Assembly (NCBI GenBank): GCA_965279735.1
Contig: OZ257260.1
Coordinates: 3,720,001 to 3,784,000 of the forward strand
Direction: 5' to 3'
Length of the DNA stretch: 64,000 nt
DNA from: CAIUGU01 sp965279735
GTDB taxonomy: Bacteria > Pseudomonadota > Gammaproteobacteria > Steroidobacterales > Steroidobacteraceae
Positions 41,886 to 50,967 of the stretch are shown here, one piece after another. The notes beneath the pieces are model-generated. The model saw only the letters and a program-made list of their open reading frames with translations, made no database searches and was not told where the DNA came from. The first letter of the stretch is position 1; each line of letters begins with the position of its first letter. Position numbers and translations under genes: made by a program.

Positions 41886-42976
41886 TGCATCACGCAATGA
41901 CCTTGCTTGCGGATCAGGTGCGTGCAGCGACTGCTGACCGGACACCGCTCTGCATTCGCGGCGGCGGGACGAAGGATTTCTACGGCAATCCACCCCATGG
42001 AGAATTGCTCGATACGCGGGGCCTCAACGGAATCGTGGCTTATGAGCCGACTGAACTCTTTGTGACCGTGCTGGCAGGTACTCCGCTTGCCGAGGTGGAA
42101 AGGACGCTGGCTGAGCAGGGGCAGATGCTGGCTTTCGAGCCGCCGCACTTCGGACGCGACGCTACCGTTGGAGGATGCATCGCTGCAGGACTCGCCGGAC
42201 CCAGAAGGGCATCATTCGGAACAACCTACGGCAGCGTGCGTGATTTCGTTCTGGGCACCAAACTCCTGAATGCTCGAGGCGATGTTCTGGCTTTCGGCGG
42301 CAATGTCATGAAGAACGTCGCGGGCTATGACGTATCGCGCCTGTTGGCGGGTTCGCTGGGCGTCCTCGGTGTGATCGTCGAGGTGTCATTGAAAGTCCTC
42401 CCCGTGCCTGAAGCCGAATGCACCCTGCGTTTCGACATGGACGAGACACAGGCACTCGGGAAGCTCAATGCATGGGGCCGCGAGCCATTGCCGATTTCCG
42501 CATCCGCGTGGCAAGACAATGTCGTCACCTTGCGTCTCTCGGGATCAGGAACGGGCGTGCAGTCCGCACACGGCAGGCTTGGCGGCGACGTACTGGAGCC
42601 AGAAGCTGCGCATGCTTTCTGGCTTGGCGTTCGTGAACAGACTGACCCGTTCTTTGCCGGCGATGCGCCGCTATGGCGGTTGTCGCTGCCGTCGACCGCG
42701 GGATCCATCGCAAGCAGCGATTCGCAATTGATCGAGTGGGGTGGGGCATTGCGCTGGATCCGTTCCGAATTGCCGATCGAGGCTGTCCGTGCCCGGGCAC
42801 GCGAACTCGGTGGCCATGCCACGCTGTTCAAAGGCGGTGACCGTTCGGCGGGCGTGTTCATGCCGCTGACGGCAACGGTTGCGACCTTGCACAAGCGGCT
42901 CAAGGCAGAATTCGACCCTGCCGGTATCTTCAATCCCGGACGCATGTACGAAGATGCACACGAAGCTCGCCGCTGA
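41885..42976 (+). CDS. glcE: Glycolate oxidase subunit GlcE
   Basis: A 363-residue second FAD-binding subunit: LCIRGGGTKDFYGNPPHGE, AFEPPHFGRDATVGGCIAAG, LGTKLLNARGDVLAFGGNVM and KNVAGYDVSRLLAGSLG are diagnostic of GlcE. It ends RMYEDAHEARR. The ATG overlaps the glcD stop by one base, and the 3' end overlaps glcF by 23 bases, so the three subunits are translationally coupled. Confidence 0.93.
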   Translation: MHHAMTLLADQVRAATADRTPLCIRGGGTKDFYGNPPHGELLDTRGLNGIVAYEPTELFVTVLAGTPLAEVERTLAEQGQMLAFEPPHFGRDATVGGCIAAGLAGPRRASFGTTYGSVRDFVLGTKLLNARGDVLAFGGNVMKNVAGYDVSRLLAGSLGVLGVIVEVSLKVLPVPEAECTLRFDMDETQALGKLNAWGREPLPISASAWQDNVVTLRLSGSGTGVQSAHGRLGGDVLEPEAAHAFWLGVREQTDPFFAGDAPLWRLSLPSTAGSIASSDSQLIEWGGALRWIRSELPIEAVRARARELGGHATLFKGGDRSAGVFMPLTATVATLHKRLKAEFDPAGIFNPGRMYEDAHEARR

Positions 42977-44183
42977 CATAAAGGGCACACCTCAGGGGCA
43001 GGAAGCCGAAGCGATCGTGGGTAGCTGCGTGCATTGCGGCTTCTGCCAGGCGACCTGTCCTACTTACCAGCTGTTGGGCGACGAACTCGATAGTCCTCGC
43101 GGGCGCATCTATCTCATCAAGCAGGTGCTGGAAGGCATCGCGCCCACGGCACAGACCCAATTGCATCTCGACCGCTGCCTGACATGCCGGGCCTGCGAAA
43201 CAGCGTGTCCTTCCGGCGTCCAGTACGGCAGGCTCCTCGACATCGGCCGCAAGCTCGTCGACGAGAAGGTCCCTCGTTCACTATCCGATCGTATGGGACG
43301 CGGAGCACTGCGAAACGGATTGACGGGTCCGCTGTTCAAGCCTGCAATGAAGCTGGGACAGGCATTGCGGCCTTTGCTGCCAGAATCTTTTCAGGCGAAG
43401 GTTCCCGTCGCGCGGGATGGCGGTCGATGGCCCACGCGCAAGCATGCGCGAAAGATGATTCTTCTCGAAGGTTGTGTGCAGCCTGCGATGGCTCCCAATA
43501 TCAATGCAGCCACGGCGAGGGTTCTCGACAGGCTGGAGATTGAAATTGTCGTGCCGAAGGCCGGCTGCTGTGGGGCGATCCGTCAACATTGCGGTGATCA
43601 GGATGAGGCCCTGAACGATGCCCGCCGTAACATCGATGCGTGGTGGCCGCATGTAGAGGCCGGCGCTGAGGCCCTGGTCATGAATGCATCGGGTTGCGGA
43701 GCGATGGTCCGCGAGTACGGACATCTGCTGCGACATGATCGTGTCTACGCTGACAAGGCAGCCCGAATCAGCCGACTGGTGCGTGACGTGGTGGAAATAG
43801 TGGCTGCTCACTCGACCCTGCTGCCGGGGGTCGCGTCTTCCACCCGTGAGAGAGTGGCGTTCCATCCCCCTTGCACTCAGCAGCATGCTTTGGGAATTCG
43901 CGGGACGGTGGAGAAACTGCTCATCGCCTGCGGAGCAGAAGTCCTGCCGTTTGCGGACAGCCATCTGTGTTGCGGCTCGGCGGGGACCTATTCAGTGTTG
44001 CAGCCGGAACTCTCGGGTCAATTGCGTGGCCGCAAGATCGAGGCTCTGATGAAACCGGAACCCGCACGCATCCTCTCGGCCAATATCGGTTGCATTGCGC
44101 ATCTGGCGGGGGCGGCTCCGGTTCCGGTGGAGCACTGGATCGAATGGCTGGATGAGCGGCTGACCGACTTGAATGTGACCTGA
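42954..44183 (+). CDS. glcF: Glycolate oxidase iron-sulfur subunit GlcF
   Basis: A 409-residue protein with two 4Fe-4S ferredoxin motifs near the N-terminus, CVHCGFCQATCPTY and CLTCRACETACPSGVQYG, and two CCG-type repeats (AGCCGAIRQHCG and HLCCGSAGTYSV) that bind a further cluster. This is the heterodisulfide-reductase-like electron-transfer subunit. The ATG at 42954 (HTKLAADIKGTPQG) matches family starts; the longer upstream frame overlaps glcE. Confidence 0.93.
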   Translation: MHTKLAADIKGTPQGQEAEAIVGSCVHCGFCQATCPTYQLLGDELDSPRGRIYLIKQVLEGIAPTAQTQLHLDRCLTCRACETACPSGVQYGRLLDIGRKLVDEKVPRSLSDRMGRGALRNGLTGPLFKPAMKLGQALRPLLPESFQAKVPVARDGGRWPTRKHARKMILLEGCVQPAMAPNINAATARVLDRLEIEIVVPKAGCCGAIRQHCGDQDEALNDARRNIDAWWPHVEAGAEALVMNASGCGAMVREYGHLLRHDRVYADKAARISRLVRDVVEIVAAHSTLLPGVASSTRERVAFHPPCTQQHALGIRGTVEKLLIACGAEVLPFADSHLCCGSAGTYSVLQPELSGQLRGRKIEALMKPEPARILSANIGCIAHLAGAAPVPVEHWIEWLDERLTDLNVT

Positions 44184-44267
44184 TGAGCGGGAGACCTTGC
44201 TCTTTGCCTTCTGCTACGATGCCGGCAACGCAGCTTCTATATACAAGAATCGCTACGACAGACCCCG

Positions 44268-45602
44268 ATGCTTGATTCCCTTTTCCGCGACGCCGCCATG
44301 CAGTCCGTATTCGCCGATGAAACGGGTGTGCAGCGCATGCTCGACTTCGAAGCCGCACTTGCCCGCGCCGAGGCGCAATGTGGAATCATTCCCGCCGCCG
44401 CTGCCGAGGCGATTGTCGCGGGGTGCAAGACACCGGGCTACGATCTCAAGTCACTTGCACTGGCCGCGCGCGATGCGGGCAATCTGGCGATTCCGCTCGT
44501 CAAGGCGCTTACCGCCCGCGTGACAGCAACAGACAAGGAAGCTGCGCGTTGGGTGCACTGGGGGGCGACGAGCCAGGACGTGATCGATACCGCCCGGGTG
44601 CTGCAGCTTCGCTCCGCATTCGATCTGCTCGATGGATCGCTCACACAGATCATCAAGGCGCTTGCTGGAATCGCGAAGGCCGAACGCAACACCGTGCTGG
44701 CCGGCAGAACCTGGCTGCAGCATGCGGTGCCCGTGACATTCGGCTTGAAAGCTGCGGGTTGGCTCGATGGCTTGCTGCGTGATCGCACTCGGTTGCGCGA
44801 GGCTCGGCCACGTCTGCTGGTACTTCAATTCGGCGGTGCCGCGGGCACGCTGGCTTCGCTCGGGACACGTGGACTTGAAGTAGCGGAGCTGCTGGGCAAG
44901 GAGCTGAAGCTCGACGTGCCGGCGTTGCCATGGCATGCGCAGCGCGATCGCATTGCCGAAGCGGGTGCTGTCACGGGACTGATCGCAGGCACGCTCGGCA
45001 AGCTGGCGCGCGATGTATCGCTACTGACGCAAACGGAAGTGGCTGAAGCGTTCGAGCCGGCGGCAGAAGGGCGGGGCGGTTCCTCCACCATGCCGCACAA
45101 GCGCAATCCGGTCGGTTGTTCGGTTGCCCTGGCAGCGGCGTTGCGCGTTCCGGGTCTCGTCGCTACGTTGTATTCAGCCCTCCCGCAGGAACACGAGCGC
45201 GGGCTCGGCAACTGGCCTGCAGAGTGGGAAACGCTGCCGGAGATCCTTGAACTCACGGCGGGTAGCCTCGCGACCATGCTTCGCGTCGTGCAGGGCCTTG
45301 AGGTCGATGCCGCAAGGATGCGAACCAATCTCTCGGCTTCGAACGGCTTGATTTTCGCGGAGCGTGTTTCGTTCCGTCTTGCAGAGGCAATGGGCAGGGA
45401 AGCCGCGCATGAACTGGTGACGCGTGCATCGATTCGCGTCCGGGATGAGAAACGCAGCCTGCGCGAAGTCCTTGCCGAAGAGCCTGCGGTAACCAAAGCC
45501 ATTCCAGCGCGTGAGCTCGATGCGTTGTTCGACCCGGCCCAGGCGTTGGGTGTCACGGGTGCTTTCATTGATCGCGTGCTGGCAGCAGCCTCTGCGGTCT
45601 GA
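44268..45602 (+). CDS. pcaB: 3-carboxy-cis,cis-muconate cycloisomerase
   Basis: A 444-residue member of the fumarase/adenylosuccinate-lyase superfamily with the signature GSSTMPHKRNP (about 268), WVHWGATSQDVIDTA and TWLQHAVPVTFGLKAAGW. It lactonises 3-carboxymuconate, the PcaHG product, to 4-carboxymuconolactone. A possible promoter (TTGCTC .. TACGAT) lies in the 84-bp gap after glcF, so pcaB may start its own unit with pcaC and the carriers behind it. Confidence 0.94.
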   Translation: MLDSLFRDAAMQSVFADETGVQRMLDFEAALARAEAQCGIIPAAAAEAIVAGCKTPGYDLKSLALAARDAGNLAIPLVKALTARVTATDKEAARWVHWGATSQDVIDTARVLQLRSAFDLLDGSLTQIIKALAGIAKAERNTVLAGRTWLQHAVPVTFGLKAAGWLDGLLRDRTRLREARPRLLVLQFGGAAGTLASLGTRGLEVAELLGKELKLDVPALPWHAQRDRIAEAGAVTGLIAGTLGKLARDVSLLTQTEVAEAFEPAAEGRGGSSTMPHKRNPVGCSVALAAALRVPGLVATLYSALPQEHERGLGNWPAEWETLPEILELTAGSLATMLRVVQGLEVDAARMRTNLSASNGLIFAERVSFRLAEAMGREAAHELVTRASIRVRDEKRSLREVLAEEPAVTKAIPARELDALFDPAQALGVTGAFIDRVLAAASAV

Positions 45603-45653
45603 TCGTTTGCTGCCCGCCTGCCAGACCCATAGTAGATAGCCGGGGAGAAAAAC

Positions 45654-46037
45654 ATGAGCGAGAGCGAACGTTACAAGGCAGGCATGGTGGTGCGACGCGC
45701 AGTCCTGGGCGATGCGCATGTCGACAAGGCCACGGCGGCGCGCACACCGCTGACGACGGAATACCAGGAGTTCATCACCGAGTACGCTTGGGGGTCGATC
45801 TGGACGCGTCCGGGATTGCCGCGCCATACGCGCAGCCTGCTCACCATCGTCCTGATGGTGGCGCTAAACCGGCCTGACGAATTGAAGATGCATATCAAGG
45901 CGGCCCGCAACAACGGCGTGACGCCCGACGAAATCAAGGAAATCCTGCTTCATGCAGCGGTTTACTGCGGCGTGCCCGCAGCCAATCACGCGTTCCATGT
46001 CGCCGAGGAAGTCCTGCGCGACAGTCCTCCGGTCTGA
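45654..46037 (+). CDS. pcaC: 4-carboxymuconolactone decarboxylase
   Basis: A 127-residue AhpD-like CMD-family protein: KAGMVVRRAVLGDAHVDKA, EYAWGSIWTRPGLPRHTRSL, NRPDELKMHIKAARNNGVT and LLHAAVYCGVPAANHAFHVA are close to textbook PcaC. It converts 4-carboxymuconolactone to beta-ketoadipate enol-lactone. It follows pcaB by 51 bp with GGGGAG before its start. The next steps (PcaD, PcaIJ, PcaF) are not in the window. Confidence 0.95.
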   Translation: MSESERYKAGMVVRRAVLGDAHVDKATAARTPLTTEYQEFITEYAWGSIWTRPGLPRHTRSLLTIVLMVALNRPDELKMHIKAARNNGVTPDEIKEILLHAAVYCGVPAANHAFHVAEEVLRDSPPV

Positions 46038-46073
46038 AGAAATACAAGGGCACGAGAGCCCTAAGGGGAATCG

Positions 46074-47327
46074 ATGACGGCCGCTGTCGCATCGCTGGTC
46101 GCGCTGTTCGGCGCAATCGCCTTGTCGATGTTTTCCCGGCTCAACGTCGGGCTGATCGCCATTGCCTGTGCATGGGTGATCGGTGTCTATCTGGCAGGAA
46201 TGAAGTCGGACGCGGTACTGGCCGGGTTTCCGTCCGGGCTGTTCCTCACGCTGACGGGCGTCACGCTGCTGTTCGCTGTTGCACAGGTCAACCAGACTTT
46301 CGAAGCCTTGAGCCAGCGAGCGATCAGGCTGGTGGGGAGCAGCGTGCACCTGATGCCCGTGATGTTCTTCCTGCTCACATTCGTGTTTTCTGCAGTGGGT
46401 CCGGGTGCGGTGCCCGCGATCGCACTGGTCGTCCCGCTTGCCATGGTCATCGGCTCGCGTGTGCAGCTGCCGCCGATGCTGACTGCGCTGATGGTGGCGA
46501 ACGGCGGGAATGCAGGTAATTTCTCGCCGATCAGTGCCGTCGGCATCATCGCCAATTCGCGGATGGCGGCGGCCGGCCTCGGTGAGCACGAGTGGACGGT
46601 GATGCTGGCCAATTTCCTCGCGCACGCGCTCGTCGCGGCGATCGCGTATCTGTTCTACCTGTTCCGGCTGCGCAAGCCGGCCAATGTGGATGAGGTGCAT
46701 GTCAGCGTCGAGGTTCCGCCGCTCACCCCGGCGCAACTGCGTACCCTCGTGATGTTGCTGCTGTGGCTGGTCGGCGTGGTCGTGTTCGGGTTGAACGTGG
46801 GACTGAGTGCGTTTGCGGCGGCGTTGCTGCTCATGGTGCTGCGGGCTGCCGATGAAGGCGAGGCGATGCGTCACGTGCCCTGGGGCATCATCCTGATGGT
46901 GACGGGCATGGCGACGCTGATCGCGATCCTCGAGTCGCAGGGCGGCATGGACCTGTTCACGCAGATGATCGCCGCGATCGCCGGACCCGACACCATCAAC
47001 GGCGTGATCGCTTTCGTGACCGGAGTGATCTCCACCTACAGCAGTACATCCGGGGTCGTCATTCCTGCGTTCCTCCCGACGGTGCCGGGTGTCGTCGAGC
47101 AGCTGGGAGGCGGGAATCCACTCGCCATCGCCTTGAGCATCAATGTGGGTTCATCGCTGGTGGACGTGTCGCCACTCTCCACGATCGGTGCGCTATGCGT
47201 GGCGGCCGTAGTGGACCCGTCGCAGTCGCGGCGAGTGTTCTACCAGCTGCTGGCGTGGGGATTTTCGATGACGGTGGTTGGTGCGCTGCTGTGCCAGCTC
47301 TTCGCCGGGATGCTGGCGAGGATGTGA
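46074..47327 (+). CDS. MatC/SLC13-like dicarboxylate carrier
   Basis: A 417-residue, 10-12 helix carrier of the ion-transporter superfamily. The N-terminal half resembles the MatC N-domain (SRLNVGLIAIACAWVIGVYL, SGLFLTLTGVTLLFAVA). Both halves contain re-entrant-loop motifs: VANGGNAGNFSPISAVG in the first, and STSGVVIPAFLPT plus GSSLVDVSPLSTIGA in the second. It probably imports a di- or tricarboxylate, perhaps a ring-cleavage product, given its place 36 bp behind pcaC. Confidence 0.8.
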   Translation: MTAAVASLVALFGAIALSMFSRLNVGLIAIACAWVIGVYLAGMKSDAVLAGFPSGLFLTLTGVTLLFAVAQVNQTFEALSQRAIRLVGSSVHLMPVMFFLLTFVFSAVGPGAVPAIALVVPLAMVIGSRVQLPPMLTALMVANGGNAGNFSPISAVGIIANSRMAAAGLGEHEWTVMLANFLAHALVAAIAYLFYLFRLRKPANVDEVHVSVEVPPLTPAQLRTLVMLLLWLVGVVVFGLNVGLSAFAAALLLMVLRAADEGEAMRHVPWGIILMVTGMATLIAILESQGGMDLFTQMIAAIAGPDTINGVIAFVTGVISTYSSTSGVVIPAFLPTVPGVVEQLGGGNPLAIALSINVGSSLVDVSPLSTIGALCVAAVVDPSQSRRVFYQLLAWGFSMTVVGALLCQLFAGMLARM

Positions 47328-47384
47328 GATCGCGGTGGAATGAATCTGCAATAATCGGCTGAACGCTCACTCCAGCCGATCTCG

Positions 47385-48329
47385 ATGACGCTATTTACCC
47401 GCTACTTCGTATTGTCGCTGCCGCTCTTCGGCATCGTGCTGTTCGGTTATCTGCTGGCGCTCCATCGGCGCTGGCCGCGCAACTGGACTGTCCTGCTTTC
47501 AAGGTTTGTCTTTGCCATCGCGCTGCCTGCCTATCTGTTCCGGATGATGGCCGGTTTCTCGCGGCTCCCGCCCGTCGACAGCCGGTTGCTGTTCGCCTTC
47601 TTCGGCAGCTGCTTCATCGTGTTTCTCATGGGCCGCGTGGTGAGTTCGCGGGTGTTCAAGCTGGATGGCGTCTCGCAATCGATCTTCGGGCTGGGCGGGG
47701 TGTTCTCGAACAACGTGATGCTCGGATTGCCACTGGCGAAGGTGACGCTCGGTGAGGAAGCGCTGCCCTCGATTGCGTTGGTACTGGTCTTCAATGCACT
47801 CATCCTGTGGTCGCTGGTTACGATCTCCATCGAATGGGCGAAACACGGATCGCTGTCGCCGCGCGGGTTTGCGCTGGCAGCGTGGGGCGTGATCACCAAT
47901 CCGATCATTGCTGCCATTGTTCTCGGGACGCTGTTCGGAATGGCGGACCTTGAGCTGCCGAAACTGATCGACGTGCCGTTTGCGTTGCTCGGCGAAATCG
48001 CGACGCCGCTGTCGCTCGCCGTCGTCGGCATGGGTCTCGCGGAATACAGCATCAGGGCCGAGTGGAAGCAGAGTGCTGCGATCACTGCACTCAAGCTCAT
48101 CATTCAGCCGTTGGTCGTCTGGGGGCTGGCACTGGCGCTGCACCTGCCGCCCCTCGAGACAAAATCCATCGTGCTGCTGGCATCGTGCGCCGTGGGCGCG
48201 AACGTGTATCTCATGTCGATGCAGTTCGAGGCGTTGCAGGGAGCGGTGGCAGGAAGTCTCGTGATCTCGACGGCTGTCGCTGCGATCACGACACCGGCCA
48301 TCCTGACCGTCTTGGCCTTCTTTGCCTGA
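47385..48329 (+). CDS. AEC-family (auxin efflux carrier-like) transporter
   Basis: A 314-residue membrane protein with about ten helices in two halves. Family motifs include VFAIALPAYLFRMM in the first half, GLGGVFSNNVMLGLPLA, and the second-half TPLSLAVVGMGLAEYSIRAE and CAVGANVYLMSMQF. Bacterial AEC carriers export or exchange carboxylates such as malate or malonate. It lies 57 bp behind the MatC-like carrier, and its stop overlaps the next start by one base. Confidence 0.85.
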   Translation: MTLFTRYFVLSLPLFGIVLFGYLLALHRRWPRNWTVLLSRFVFAIALPAYLFRMMAGFSRLPPVDSRLLFAFFGSCFIVFLMGRVVSSRVFKLDGVSQSIFGLGGVFSNNVMLGLPLAKVTLGEEALPSIALVLVFNALILWSLVTISIEWAKHGSLSPRGFALAAWGVITNPIIAAIVLGTLFGMADLELPKLIDVPFALLGEIATPLSLAVVGMGLAEYSIRAEWKQSAAITALKLIIQPLVVWGLALALHLPPLETKSIVLLASCAVGANVYLMSMQFEALQGAVAGSLVISTAVAAITTPAILTVLAFFA

Positions 48330-49921
48330 TGGCCACTACAGATCATGCCGACGCACTCATCATTGGCGCTGGCCACAACGGGCTGACGTGCGCGTTCTAT
48401 CTCGCGCGCGCGGGTCTGAAAGTACGGGTGCTTGAGAGGCGTTCGATCGTGGGAGGCGCTGCGGTGACCGAGGAGTTCCATCCGGGTTTCCGCAATTCGA
48501 TTGCGAGCTATACGGTGAGCCTGCTCAATCCGCTGGTCATTGCAGACATGGGATTGAAAGAGCGGGGGCTGACTATTCTTGAGCGTCCGATCGCCAATTT
48601 CCTGCCGCTACCGGATGGCAGGTATCTGAAAGCAGGCGGCGGCCTGGAGCGGACACAGGCGGAGGTGGCGAAATTTTCGCGGCGCGATGCGGAGCGCCTT
48701 CCTGCGTACTACGAATCGCTCGACAGGGTAGCCGACCTGCTGCGAGACCTGTCGCTCAAGACTCCGCCGCAGACAACCGGTGGTGTGCGCAATATCGTCG
48801 ACCTCCTGCTGCAGGGTGGTCGTGTCCTCGGGCGCGATCTGTCGCGCCAGCGCGATGTGCTCGACCTCTTCACGAAAAGTGCCCGCGCCGTGCTCGATGG
48901 CTGGTTCGAAAGCGAGCCCATCAAGGCACTGTTCGGGTTTGATTCCATTGTCGGCAGCTATGCGAGCCCGGACACGCCGGGATCCGCGTACGTCCTGCTG
49001 CACCACGTCTTCGGTGAAGTGAACGGCAAGCGCGGAATGTGGGGACATGCCGTTGGCGGCATGGGCGCAATCACGCAGGCGATGCGACAGGCATGCGAAA
49101 CCGTGGGCGTTGAAATCAGCACAGACTCATCCGTTGAGCGCGTGCTGGTCGAGGCTGGTCGGGTTCGTGGCGTCAGACTTTCGGGTGGCGGGGAAATCAC
49201 CAGTCGTCGCGTCATCGGCAACGTGAATCCGAAGCTGCTCTTTACTCGCCTCATCGCGCCGAACGATCTTGAGCCGGACTTTCTGCGTCGCATGGAGAAC
49301 TACCAGTGCGGCTCGGGCAGCTTTCGCATGAACGTGGCGCTGTCTGAATTGCCCGACTTCACGTGCCTGCCTGGCAAGGCGCTGGCCGAGCATCACCAGA
49401 GTGGCATCCTGCTTGCGCCATCGCTCGATTACATGGATGAGGCATATCGCGACGCGAAGACGCATGGCTGGTCACGAAGGCCGGTTGTCGAAATGCTGAT
49501 CCCAAGCACCGTGGATGATTCGCTGGCGCCAGCAGGCCAGCACGTTGCGAGTCTGTTCTGCCAGCAGTTTGCGCCGGAGCTTTCCGACGGTCGTAGCTGG
49601 GATAATGTGAGGGATCAGGCAGCTGACACGATCATCGACACCGTGAATGAGTGGGCGCCGAACTTCAGGGCATCAGTGCTGGGACGACAGATCCTGTCGC
49701 CGCTCGATCTGGAACGCACGTTTGGCCTGACAGGCGGAGACATTTTCCACGGCCAGTTGTCGTTGGCGCAGCTTTGGTCTGCCAGGCCCATTCTCGGGCA
49801 CGGGGACTATCGCGGACCGCTGAAGGGATTATATATGTGTGGTTCCGGTACCCATCCCGGCGGTGGCGTCACCGGCTTGCCGGGCCGCAACGCTGCTCGC
49901 GAGATTCTTCGCGATCGCTAG
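48329..49921 (+). CDS. FAD-dependent oxidoreductase, PYROXD2/phytoene-desaturase-like
   Basis: A 530-residue flavoprotein beginning with the Rossmann dinucleotide motif ALIIGAGHNGLTCAFYLARA, then RRSIVGGAAVTEEFHPGFRN and SIASYTVSLLNP. The C-terminus has a FAD-closing segment LYMCGSGTHPGGGVTGLPGR. This is the CrtI-like group that includes human PYROXD2; substrates are unknown, and no carotenoid genes are nearby. The start at 48329 overlaps the AEC gene stop (TGATG); the frame upstream is not used. Convergent with the next gene, 4-base overlap. Confidence 0.85.
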   Translation: MATTDHADALIIGAGHNGLTCAFYLARAGLKVRVLERRSIVGGAAVTEEFHPGFRNSIASYTVSLLNPLVIADMGLKERGLTILERPIANFLPLPDGRYLKAGGGLERTQAEVAKFSRRDAERLPAYYESLDRVADLLRDLSLKTPPQTTGGVRNIVDLLLQGGRVLGRDLSRQRDVLDLFTKSARAVLDGWFESEPIKALFGFDSIVGSYASPDTPGSAYVLLHHVFGEVNGKRGMWGHAVGGMGAITQAMRQACETVGVEISTDSSVERVLVEAGRVRGVRLSGGGEITSRRVIGNVNPKLLFTRLIAPNDLEPDFLRRMENYQCGSGSFRMNVALSELPDFTCLPGKALAEHHQSGILLAPSLDYMDEAYRDAKTHGWSRRPVVEMLIPSTVDDSLAPAGQHVASLFCQQFAPELSDGRSWDNVRDQAADTIIDTVNEWAPNFRASVLGRQILSPLDLERTFGLTGGDIFHGQLSLAQLWSARPILGHGDYRGPLKGLYMCGSGTHPGGGVTGLPGRNAAREILRDR

Positions 49922-50895
49922 AAGTTCCATTCCGCGCTGATCACAAGGTCGCTCGAGATTCCCTCATCGACCAGCGGTTCAAGCAACGACTGACTGAGCA
50001 GCGTGCCCACATCGAAAGTCAGGTGGGCGGGCAAGTATGTGATCGACAGGCCGAGTGAAAGGTAGGCATCGCCGATGTGCCTGCCATGATCGGCAATCTC
50101 GCTGTCGCCGCTCCGGTCAAAGCCAGGACCGGTGAGACGTCCTGCGACAGCACCGCTTGGCAACGGTAAAGATGCATGCCAATGCGGTGCGAACAGCCAG
50201 CTCGCGTACCGGCGATGCCACTGCATGCCGGCCAGCAGCGTGACGTAGTCATAGTCAGCAGTGAAGTCGATGGTGCCGGACGAACCAGAAGCTGGCCCAC
50301 TGACCAGCGTGTAAGTCGTTGCGTAGCGTTCGAGAGACAGCCTCTGCCACACGGCGCCGAAGATCCATTCACTGCCATCCATCCAGCCCGAGTGGTTGCG
50401 CCAGGTCGCCGTGATTCCACCTCCGGTATTCCGGATGCTGCCATCCAGTTCGCCGAACTGCGCCTGCGCCGGCAAACCTGGCAGGGGCTTCAGGAAGATG
50501 GGCGTGAGTTCGCGCACTCCCGGCGTGCCACTGATTTTCGAGTCGTCAGCGAATACAAGACCGCGAATGGCCCAGTTGGGTGAGACCGTGCGTTCAACCG
50601 CCACGCCCAGCATGTAGCCATCGACATTCATGTCCTGCGCACCGATGGAGCTATAGCCCGCGCTCAGGAAGCCCCGCCACAGTCGTGGATCCTTCCAGGA
50701 ACGTTGCCAGAGCGGCAGCGTTGCGAGGCCATTGTTCATGGCGACTTCCGCCAGATGCTCGGTGATGAAGTCCATGTCCCTCGGGGCGCCTTCTGCAGTG
50801 GCGGTCAAGGCGAGCGCGACTGTCGTTGCTGCCACAAGATTTTTTGCAGCATGCGAGGCACGATGAGATAAGACACGGCACATGAGGTGAGGCAA
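49918..50895 (-). CDS. Outer-membrane beta-barrel protein, unknown function
   Basis: A 325-residue exported protein not recognised as a named family. A signal peptide covers about residues 1-37 (NLVAATTVALALTATAEG). The rest alternates Gly/aromatic-rich strands: RGFLSAGYSSIGAQDMNVDG, NWAIRGLVFADDSK, GGITATWRNHSGWMDGSEW, YVTLLAGMQWHRRYASWLFA, and a C-terminal strand ending in Phe (DLVISAEWNF), as expected of a beta-barrel. An internal ATG at 50883 is an alternative start. It stands alone on the minus strand. Confidence 0.65.
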   Translation of the reverse strand: MPHLMCRVLSHRASHAAKNLVAATTVALALTATAEGAPRDMDFITEHLAEVAMNNGLATLPLWQRSWKDPRLWRGFLSAGYSSIGAQDMNVDGYMLGVAVERTVSPNWAIRGLVFADDSKISGTPGVRELTPIFLKPLPGLPAQAQFGELDGSIRNTGGGITATWRNHSGWMDGSEWIFGAVWQRLSLERYATTYTLVSGPASGSSGTIDFTADYDYVTLLAGMQWHRRYASWLFAPHWHASLPLPSGAVAGRLTGPGFDRSGDSEIADHGRHIGDAYLSLGLSITYLPAHLTFDVGTLLSQSLLEPLVDEGISSDLVISAEWNF

Positions 50896-50967
50896 GGGTT
50901 CTCCGGAAGCTACGCATTTGCCGGGAAGAGTTCACGTTGGACGCTCTTACCACCGCGAATCATTCGT

